Source: Volvox africanus (lineage: Eukaryota; Chlorophyta; Chlorophyceae; Chlamydomonadales; Volvocaceae). Taken from it: DNA of 64,000 bases. The DNA lies in contig BSDZ01000022.1 in NCBI GenBank assembly GCA_030268105.1, forward strand, positions 1,715,001 to 1,779,000. Direction: 5' to 3'. The notes beneath the pieces were generated by a model. The model ran no database searches. It was not told the origin of the DNA and saw only the letters and a list, made by a program, of their open reading frames with translations. Both the position numbers and the translations under genes were made by a program. This document shows positions 55,054 to 64,000 of this stretch, in pieces (within the stretch, counting starts at the first letter, position 1; every line of letters starts with the position of its first letter).

Positions 55054-56876
55054 ACGCGAGCCTAACGCAAAGAAATAGAAAACTGGACAGAACGTCTGTT
55101 ATAGTGCGTCGTTTTCAAGTTCGTTTAAATGAAAACAATATTTATAATGATTATAAAAGTTCCCTGTAATTTTTATTACGTTTCGTGGTGCTCGAAAATC
55201 GGGGGCTTGCGTATGTTCTAACGCGAGCCTAACGCAAACCTAACGCACGCGATCGCAAACCTAACGCACGCGTTAACTTTACGCAAACAGCTTGCGTATA
55301 TCTTGCGTACAGTGCGTTACGATACGCACGTAACGCACTGTAACGCAGTTTACTCAAAGTTTATGTAGATAGCGCATAATAATGTTCGGAGCACGGGTTT
55401 GCCGGATTTATTTAGTTTGCTTACTTGCTCTTATTGTGCAGTAGTCTCGAGACTTTGTGCATAAAATATCTTCAAAGTTAATTTCAATTTAGGATAGCGC
55501 TATGAATACTAGTCGTTGTACAAGAGATTGCTCTGGTGAACGCTTGTTAACATCGCTAAATCGCTACCATTATACGAATTTAGAATCTGTACATGTGGCT
55601 TACTTTATAACATAGAACTCTGAAGTGCCACACATGGCTGTTCAGGGCTACCTTTCTAATTATGGAAGGCTTTCTAATTATTGAGCAGCAAGCTGCCGGA
55701 GTTAGCAAGTGTGGGTAAGGACCGAGGAAATTTGGCAACAGCAAACCTTACACAGTAGCCAGGCAACAATCTTTCCAGATGGAGACCCAAACAAAGTCAC
55801 CAAGAGCCACAGTTACACATCGAGCAGGCCCCAAAAATTAGATAGCCTTGTCTGGCAAGCATCATAGCAGCTTGGCGTATGTGTGAAAATTGACCATGAA
55901 AACGAGCATGTGTGAGAGGTACTCTATGACCCCAAGGCTTCCCCAATACAGACATATTGCAATGCAGAATAGTTCAATCGCTGCACGGGAATGAATAGTT
56001 CAACGGATTCACGCTACAATTTTCAGCACGGTCATTATTTTGTTATTGCATCAAAAACGTCATGCACATTCCTAACCAGAATTGTTTCATGGCTCCAGAA
56101 ACTCCAAGCACGTGCCTAAGCCGATGACGGCGCTGTACTGAGGGCTGCCCAGAACCCTTGCCTTCCATCCCATCCCGCTGGCCCTGGCTCCCAAGACGGG
56201 GCACATAGACGGGGCATCTCAAGTGCAAACGTTGCAATGGTGATTCTAAACATCCTCGTCACAATGAAGTCACTTCTCATTGCTACTAAAACCAGGAAGA
56301 GCCAAGCTTTGAGCCAAGCGGCTGCTGCCTTGGTCGATGCCATCTAGCACATCCGATGCAATGTTGCCTTCTAGTGGTTCCCTTCCAGGCATGACACACT
56401 GAAAATGTTCCTGACTTTCAGGGGAAAAGTGTTTTCGGGATGTAAAGAGTTTCATACGGGACTTTCCATCATAAGCAGAAGGCGGCTCCATTCGTTACTG
56501 AAGCAATTATTATTTCTTTACAAATATATGATTAGCTGTTGATGCTGCAGAAATTATACGTATGCTGCCTGCGCAAGCAAGGTTGTCCAATAGAACTGCT
56601 ACTGTATGACATGGACGACCTGACGACTGTGTACAATGGGTGGCATTAAATGTACATATAAAGGATGTTGTAAAGCAGGGTTTCGAAACATTGTTGCTTA
56701 CATGGGATTGATTGGCAGCCGCACAACCCTGGACGGAGTACGGAAGCACTACTCTTCGCTTTTAAGTAGTAAGTATGCATAAGATTTGTATTTTACTTTA
56801 ACTAGTAAAAGAATAAGTTTTTTTCCTGCGTTTATTTTTGTCGTGTACGAAATACTTTATTGCCACCAACCCGCAG

Positions 56877-58217
56877 AAAAACGGCCGAAATGACGTGCCA
56901 TTAGGAACTCATAATGGGCGCCCTAGCAAAGGCCAAAAGCAGCCCGCGCATGGTGAAGATGCATCGATGATGGTGCTGGCTGCCAACGCAGCTAGCATAC
57001 ATCAGAAGGAGAAGGAGGTCAAGGCCGCTAGACACTGACAGGTTAGTGCAAATACTAGTAGTACGGAGAGTGGATGATGGGGTGTGCAAATTACCAGGCG
57101 CGCTTAGCAAAATTATTGCTGGATGGGTGATGTACATTACGGATCTCATATACAGGGATGTACAGATCATTAATGTCCTTTAACCTGTTTTCTCCTTTCT
57201 GTCTTTTATATAATTGTTCCTATTCTCCCCAAACGTACTTCCTTTTTATGTAGGCAAAGAGTTCACAGCCCTCTACGACAAGGAACTCCAGCAGGAAAGC
57301 TAGGAACTCAAGCAAGGCGGCAGCAAAAAAGGTACAGCCCATTCATCCTGTCTTCCTGTTTTATTGAGCTGTAATTTTATGTTTCGTTATATTCTTTTCA
57401 TTTGCTGTGTGCTTTGTCGTTTGATGTGCCATATGTTGATTTATTTTTCTCTTTTTTGATAGAAATTGTAAGCTTGTAATTTCTCAAATCATATATGTAT
57501 GCTAACGTCGGCCCTTGAAGGTAACGAACGATGACGATGTGCGGCCATCCACGAAAGTGAGGCGACCAAGCACGGGCACCAAAAGAAAGGTACGAAATAT
57601 TGAGGTCAGACATTACTTACTTTTTAATATAACCTTTTTATTACTACCAAGTCCCTTCACGTATTTTGGACCAGCAGGTGCCATTGGAAGACAAGTCTAC
57701 GGATGACGATGACAGTTACGACCACCAGGGACAGAAGGTAATTTCCTTAGTTCAGCTTATTATCTAAACTTCCTTCATGTTTGAATGTATAATTATAATA
57801 TGTGTTGTTTTGACTGATAAAGGTCAAGAGTGTTTCGGAAGGTGTGCGATGTACACGGGCACTACGTCAACGTAGGAGCTCAGGGAGTTAGCAGAAACAG
57901 GTAACAAAGTGTCCAAGTACATAGTACAGCAAATGAAAGACTATGCTTTTAGAATGATTAGTGGTACTTAAAAGCACTGCCCACCCTAGACATGATTAAG
58001 ATTATTGTAACCGGAAGTGATAATTGCTGAGTGGTGACAGCTTAATTTACATTTATACATATGTATGTAAATAAGTATAATTTTCCTTTTCTAAACTTTT
58101 CAGGAGTTGCTTGAGGAGGAGGTGAGCGAGGACCAGAAGATTGAGGACGAGCAGGATGACGCCACCACTGCGCCAGAGGAGGACGACAACAGAGAGAGTG
58201 AAATAGAATACTATTAG
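56877..58217 (+). CDS. Spliced charged protein encoded by CACTA copy 2 (partial)
   Basis: The same exon chain as in copy 1 is preserved at 56877-57017, 57254-57331, 57521-57589, 57678-57737 and 58104-58217, with all splice sites and frames intact. Several substitutions are visible (for example Lys to Arg at the end of the 57521 exon). Conservation of frames in two independent insertions suggests a recently functional gene. Confidence 0.45.
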
Positions 58218-59239
58218 ATAGAACTAACATCTAACATGTTTGTTTCTAAGCTTATATTAGAGCGGGCTGCTAAATGTGCGGTGGCAGATGAAGTTAGGAT
58301 GTATGTACCTAATGATGATTGAAATGATTGGTGCATGGTACAAATGATTATTGAACTCATAAACAAATTTGATTGGCAGGATTGGATGTGTAGAAATTTG
58401 ATTGTTTCGTTGAATTAATGCGTACTCACCAATGGCTGCTTACCTGGATGCTATCCGAATATTGAACTGTAAATTATTGCCTGGAATATTTTCATCTATC
58501 AAAACTGAAATCCTATTGATATTCTTCATAACAGCTACGTACATTATGACAGGATAGTTTCCGTACACACAAAAATAATTCTGCAGCGGGTGGGCAAAAC
58601 AGCAAACAATAACAGGAACGAGAACTGAAACAGTAAAGAAATAACCAGAACGACCAAAAGTAGTTGCAGTGAGCAAGAATGCGAGGCTGCCTCGTACGCA
58701 AAGCGAAAGTGGCGCGAATGTTGCTATCGCACGCGTAAGACCTTGCGAAAGCGTGCGAATATGTTAGTTACATGCGTTTAAAACTTTTACGCAACCCACA
58801 ACTGCTACCTGTGTACGCATTATTCGCAGCATACGCAAGCATGCGTTAATGCGCGTTAATGCGCGTTAGGCGTGCGTATATTGTGCGTTAGAGAACTTTA
58901 ACTTCCATGCACGCTATGTATTTTTGCTTGCGTATGGGTCTCTAACGCTTGCGTTGCGTTAGGCCTAACGCACACCTTAGAATCTATGTGGGTGCGTTTG
59001 ACATTGCGTAAGTTCGCGTTAGGTTGCGTTAGCTAACGCAAAGTAAACGCAAACATTTTCGTTCCCTCCCAAAAAAGTTTATTTGCGATTGCGTTAGGTG
59101 CGTTAGGATTGCGTTAGCGATACGCAAGCAATAACGCAATGCGTTTGATTTGCGTTAGGCTTTGCGTTAGCTCGCGTTAGTTCGCGTTAAGCTTGCGTTA
59201 GGCTTGCGTTAGGGGTCCCTAACGCGAGCCTAACGCGAG

Positions 59240-59266
59240 CTAACGCACGAATTCCTTGTTATAGTG
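59240..59266 (-). repeat. Right terminal inverted repeat, CACTA copy 2
   Basis: Same as the right end of copy 1, followed by the CTT target duplication. Confidence 0.9.
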
Positions 59267-59269
59267 CTT

Positions 59270-60313
59270 GGCCACATGTAATACATGCGTCATACATACA
59301 TGGATGTGTGCACACACTTATACACATGCACACCATTATGGCAAAAGACATTTTAGAAGGGTAGTTCCGAATGGGGTACCTGCGATGACCAAGGGGTATA
59401 TTGCTTGTACTATCCAAAAATACGCACATGTGAATCGTGAGCAATAGGCAGTTATTCCTAAATAGTGGCCAGGAAATGATCGGACACGGCAAATAAAGTC
59501 CAGTTCTGGGCCAGTAACTTGTCATGAGTGGAGATCTTGAAACCCGTTCATAGATAGCAAGTCAGATCAATAAAAGGCCAGAAATGTGCACGAGGTATTA
59601 TTGGGCCAGTGGCCATCTGAATTGTCGTAAGCTAGTCACAGTCTGTCATCCCCAATCGGCCATCCATGTGGTTGAGTTCTTAGCTAGCGGACAATACCAC
59701 ATACGCTACATTCGCGTGCCAAAATGCTATCAAAATTATTACCAGATTTGATCAATAGAGATGCCAGCCTAACCTCTCCAACTAGCAGTAGTAATATCGG
59801 TTTGTGTCTTTGCATGTCCGAGGGCTCTTCTGGGCTTGGTCGTCGTGACAGCTCACTGACAGATTTTCGGTGTATTCATATCGACCCGACTGCATTCACG
59901 CCCTTTCACACCAACCGTAACGTTACGCTGGACCACCTATCCGTACATGATACCCAGAACGGGGACCCCAAGCAACTAAATTTTACATGCTGCACATCGG
60001 CACCACGAACTCCCCTGCCATGCATGTAGATATTATATGTAATTCTGTCGAGCTGGAATATGCATATGTCTCTAGCTTATACAATCAAATGAATGCAACT
60101 ACAGCAGCTGGTATGTGATGCATCTGTCCGGAAGCTAGCAGTTGGTATATACCCACTGGCTATATCTGTCTCAACCACAGCCGTTGGCCGGTAACCATGG
60201 ACAGGCACCAGTAATCAAAGATGAATGTCACCATCTACAAGCATGAATACCATTAGAGCCTTACAAGACTGCCACAGCTCAATGACCATGTTTCTTGAGT
60301 GCATTTCAGCAAC
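59270..60313. other. No gene seen
   Basis: Sequence right of CACTA copy 2. Only short frames occur, and no motif or splice chain can be supported. Confidence 0.45.
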
Positions 60314-62472
60314 CTAAGATGCATTCGCCTCAGTCCACGACCTGTATACTATACGGACTTCTTGCAGCTTTCCCTCCTTGCTTTGGTCCGCCCTCGCCAT
60401 CCATGCCATCCTGTTAAAGCAGTCCTCCATTCTTTCTGGGCTAACGCCAGGTGTGGTGATATGGTGCGCAAAAGGTGCTGTGAGCAAGTCCCAACAGGAC
60501 AGCACCAACTCATTAATGTCATCAGCAGCATTCGGAGTGGCACCACCTTCCCTGCTTACTTATGCGGCGTCTATCAGCTTTCCTATTGCCTGCGACGCCT
60601 TCGCCACCCCATCCACCACCACCACGGCCCCGACAAGCAGATGTTTCCCCCACAACTTTACCACGGCCACAACCCTGCTGCTTCCTGGCCTCACGTCTCT
60701 CAGAAACGTAAGCATCTACAAGGTGCTTTGTAGCAATATGAGACCACTCCTGCATCGCGTCATGCTCTTCTTGCCAGAGGAGCACTGCATTATGCTGCTG
60801 CTTATCCAGCTGGTTGCGCATCCATGCCCGTAGTGTCAAACCCTGATGGCAACACTCGGGCAGCATTTGCCAACAGCAGGGGCATGTCAAAATCAGGACA
60901 TGGCATTACCAAATACCAAACAGTTTTGATACATCATATCCCACCTTTCTTGCTATTCCTAAGCTGCAGACCTGGTCAGGCAGTAACCTCCTCTTGGGAC
61001 GGCTGCTCCTTCACATCGGGTCGTCCCTGTTATCATTCGGACATCCATCGCTGTAGTTAAAAGGTCGTTATCACCTGCCAAACCGCTGCCACCTTCAGTA
61101 CGAGTAGCATCAGTGGAAACCATGGCACCGGTGTTGGCGGTAGTCGTTGTCTGTACACCCGTGGCCATGCCGTTGGTTGCAGCACCATTGCCACCGCCAG
61201 CTGCCTGGTCGACCGGCGGCACTCCAGCGGTGAGTCTCGTGGGTACCACGGCAGCGGTGGCAGCAATGGCAGCGGTAGTAGTCGTTGTCTGTGCACCCAT
61301 GGCCATGCCATAGATCGCAGCACTGTTGCCATTGCCAGCGGCACACTGCAGCAGGTAGGTTGATCGGCATTGCATGCTGTCCACGTCGAGCTTGTGCCGG
61401 GACTGTTGGCAAACGGTGCACATTGAGAGCAAGATTATCTTCCGGGCTCAAGGCAGCCCGATGATCCTCTGGCTCGAACACGTCCCCCTCCACCTCGCTG
61501 TCCTCCAGAGCTGCTGTTTCCGGTTCTTGATCAGGCACGATGCCATGCTACTCGAGCAGGTCCGTTCTAGTACAGTACATATATGTAGTATCCTGGGGTA
61601 TCTACGGGTAGTGTCATCACCACTGATGGTCATCCTTCCGATCGGGCCTTTGTAGGCCGATAACAGAGATACAACAATATAGCACAGGTCAAACAACGTG
61701 AAGACTTGTAAGTTCCAAAAGTCGGAAGGCAGGTGAAGAAGCGAAATTGCTGCTCGATGTAGAAAACACTTACGTACCGAATATCCTTTCATTGCGCAGC
61801 TCCGTGTTCGGAAGACACACGTCTTGACATGTCGTCGAATATTAACCCAGTTAAATGGAAGTGCACCTTTGAGGATGCACCCATTCGTTCGTAAACCAAA
61901 ACGTTAGCATGCTCGTTAAAGGTTGTGATGGTGCTGGCACGGTACTTTACCAGGTCTAAGGACCGAGAAACCCCTTTCCTAATGTAATCCTGGACCTTTG
62001 CCTTCAGCGCCACGTCCTCATCCGTGTTGCTGTTCTTCCTCCCATCGTTACCCACCCCACCAGTACAACTATCCGGACGTCCATTTCCTTCCCCACTGCC
62101 CTGGGTCTGCTTGCTCCCCAACTGTGGCAGGCGACTTGTCCGCAATCTGGTCAGGTACCTACTAGACCCCTTGCGCTGAAGGGGTCAGCAGCGCCTGTTG
62201 CCCGTGTTCTTCTTTCAGTTAACGGATTCTGCTCAACCATCCCAGCGCCCGGAGGGTACTGCTTGCCAGTACCAGCGCCCGGCGGGTACTGCTCTACCAA
62301 TCCTGCTTGTGCAGCCTCTGCCTGCAAAGCTGCTGCCAAATTTGCGTTGTCCCCTTCGCCAATCGAGGTAAGTGAGCTGAGTAATAATTGGAGATAGCTA
62401 AACCCCATGCTGGCGAGTGTACGGTCCTCCTGATGCTCGGCAAAGTGAATTGGAAGTAGAATACGGCGGGCG
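60314..62472 (-). CDS. Unrecognised spliced gene candidate with internal repeats (broken 5' end)
   Basis: Several minus-strand stretches have coding character. Right to left: about 62440-62290 (NLAAALQAEAAQAG); 62157-61872 (Gly/Asn-rich, then KAKVQDYIRKGVSRSLDLVKYR, ending at a GTGCAC donor); 61545-61365 (acidic, PDQEPETAALEDSEVEGD); 61360-61100 (two imperfect copies of a 45-residue Gly/Ala/Thr unit); 60890-60670 (CPCCWQMLP...LRAWM, then HDAMQEWSHIATKHLVDAY); and 60440-60314 (SPERMEDCFNRMAWMARADQ, to a stop). I could not join them into one proven frame and recognise no family. The truncated chromovirus abuts the 5' side at 62473, so the gene may have been cut by it, or may be another transposon gene. 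Confidence 0.33.
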
Positions 62473-63381
62473 TCGGGACATAAAAGACTTGGCAAAGATC
62501 TTAGCAGCAGGCACGTTCACTTCCAACTCACGCCACACGGGTAGCGCGGGATGAAACCCGTAGTTAAGAAAGAACGGACTTTTGCCTGTAGGGTGGTTTA
62601 GCGCTAATTCTGCCACAGTCAAAAACGTATCCCAAACGAGGGGTGTGCGACCAGCATAATTGCGCAATATATCACCCAACGTGCGGTTTGTGCGTTTGGT
62701 TTGGCCATCAGTTTGGTACGCTGTGCTCAGGTTGACGCGCATGCCAACTAACTTGCAGAGCGCTTCCCAAAACTTAGACGTGAACTGCCCACCGCGGTCC
62801 GAGATCACGTTTTTGGGAACACCGTGTAACTGAACCACATTGTCGAAAAACAAGCGTGCCGTTTGCTCAGCCGTGCAGGACGATGTGCATGGTGCTAGGT
62901 GGACCATCTTAGTCAGGCGATCGACCATCACAAACACCGCATCATATCCCCCCTCAGTTTTGGGCAGTGCGACTACAAAATCCATGGAAACACTTTCCCA
63001 AGGCGCATCCGGGACAGGCAACGGTTGCAACAACCCATGCCCCTTACCGGACAAAGCCCTATTGCGCTGGCACAGACTGCATGTCTGTACGAAGTTCGCC
63101 GCATCTTTAGCCAAGCGAGACCACCAGAATGAACGTTGCACCAACTCGACCAACCGCTTGCTACCAGAGTGTCCTGCTAACGGGTCCTCGTGGAACCACG
63201 CAAGGATATCGTAGCGTAGCGCGTCGTCGTCCGGAACGACGATTTGCGTAGCTGCACCCTCCGTCCGTAGCCAAAGGCCATTTTGCTTACGAAGGTATTC
63301 CACATTAGCCGGCTCTGCGAACCTGGCATCTGCGTTGTAGGCAACCTTCAACCGCTCCGTGAGGTCCGTCGTGATCGGCAC
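62473..63381 (-). pseudogene. Integrase remnant of the truncated chromovirus
   Basis: The frame covers the HHCC finger and the first two catalytic Asp residues. After STAY it has lost two residues (His-Pro) and reads TDGQTKRT where the intact copy has TDGQTERT, so the catalytic Glu is Lys. A further loss occurs in the stretch AELALNHPTGKS. It is inactive. Confidence 0.92.
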
Positions 63382-63388
63382 CTCCTCA

Positions 63389-64000
63389 TTATGCGGTCAC
63401 AATGTACTCCCAGGTGCAGTCGAACCTAGCTAGATATTCCATCCATCTAGCCTGACGGCGGTTCAACGTCGGAACGCTTTGCAAAACCGTTAGGGGCTTG
63501 TGGTCAGTCTTTAAAGTAAATGGGCGTCCCGCAAGGTAACAGCGCCATTCCTTTAAAGCATGCAGCACTGCCAGAAGCTCCTGTTCCCCGGTGGTGTAGC
63601 GAATCTCCACACCAGAAAATTTCTTACTCATGAAGGCAGTCGACCTTCCTGTAACAATACAGCGCCGCTTCCATACACTGAGGCATCAGACACCACCTCT
63701 ACACGAAACGGCAACGAGTAGTCAGGAAATGCGAGGGTGACATCTTCGGCAACGGTTCGCTTGAGCTCTTCGAATGCCCGCTGGCATTGCGACGTCCACG
63801 ACTCGAGTGAAACGAAAACGCCTTTGTGAGTTAAGTTAGTAAGCGGGGCCGCAATGATGGAGTATTTCTCAATGAACTTTCGGAAATAATTGGTCAAGCC
63901 ATGGAACTTACGCAGCTCCGTGAGGTTCTGAGGCGCGGGCCAATCGTGAACCACGGCGACCTTCCGCGGGTCCATCTTCACACCGGTGGCCGACACAATG
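63389..64000 (-). pseudogene. RT-end and RNase H remnant of the truncated chromovirus
   Basis: Two frames are separated by a small deletion after LLQEGR (near 63630-63640), and a deletion after CTWEYI (near 63395) removes the link to the integrase, about 30 residues shorter than in the intact copy. RNase H Asp and Glu residues are still visible. Upstream parts lie outside the window. Confidence 0.9.

Larger units (their letters stand above)
47483..59266 (+). mobile_element. CACTA DNA transposon, copy 2, split by an LTR retrotransposon
   Basis: The left part is 47483-47580 and the right part 55059-59266, together about 4.3 kb and collinear with copy 1 at an offset of 13,263-13,264 bp in the right part. 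The 3-bp target duplication is CTT (47480-47482 and 59267-59269), different from copy 1, so this is an independent insertion and not a segmental duplication. Differences from copy 1 are few: scattered substitutions and small insertions, for example near 58682. Confidence 0.88.
62473..64000 (-). mobile_element. Truncated, decayed copy of the chromovirus (runs off the window)
   Basis: Antisense sequence nearly identical to pol of the intact element, from the RT/RNase H boundary to within the integrase. It stops at the point matching intact position 53607, where unrelated sequence begins. It lacks the chromodomain and 3' LTR on this side. Confidence 0.93.

Overview
The window looks like nuclear DNA of a volvocine green alga (Chlamydomonas/Volvox group). 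Genes are dense with short GT-AG introns. Candidate TGTAA polyadenylation signals follow two of the genes. The proteins include Mediator subunit MED20, a DUF4097/FAM185A-like protein and a very large EGF/REJ-domain surface protein. The transposon mix (chromovirus LTR element, CACTA element, KDZ-type transposase relic) also fits such genomes. No organellar genes, rRNA, tRNA or CRISPR array were seen.

Region by region: 1-2.9 kb has no recognisable gene. A minus-strand DUF4097/FAM185A-like gene lies at 2.93-5.8 kb; its 5' end is unresolved. MED20 lies on the plus strand at 7.87-10.10 kb in seven exons, all in phase. At 11.6-13.4 kb are broken pieces of the next gene, including a nearly identical 1.2-kb copy of its last exon. 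From 14.04 to 35.77 kb is one plus-strand gene for which I could build a 44-exon model. Every junction is in phase and the protein is about 3,760 residues. In order it holds a signal peptide, three bacterial-looking glycosidase-like modules separated by EGF-type repeats, a Cys-rich/TSP1-like part, a REJ region, a GAIN/GPS-like region, one membrane helix and a cytoplasmic tail. The REJ-GAIN-membrane order resembles the ectodomain of polycystin-1. A decayed second copy of the membrane/tail segment follows the stop codon.

The right half, 38.6-64 kb, is mostly nested transposons. A broken KDZ-type transposase gene (38.6-46.9 kb) contains a fragment of a bacterial IS256-family transposase, and one of its introns received a CACTA element (copy 1, 41697-45981, GGG target duplication). 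A second CACTA copy (47483-59266, CTT target duplication) was split by an intact 7,473-bp Ty3/gypsy chromovirus with apparently identical LTRs and a 5-bp target duplication. In this chromovirus gag and pol share one frame and are separated by a single amber codon. After 59.3 kb come an unrecognised minus-strand candidate gene and a truncated, decayed antisense copy of the same chromovirus family that runs off the window.

The most interesting system is the 14-36 kb receptor-like gene. It joins putative carbohydrate-acting modules to a polycystin-like membrane-proximal region, and its first module has lost both presumed catalytic glutamates. All functional statements rest on motifs read by eye; no database search was possible.
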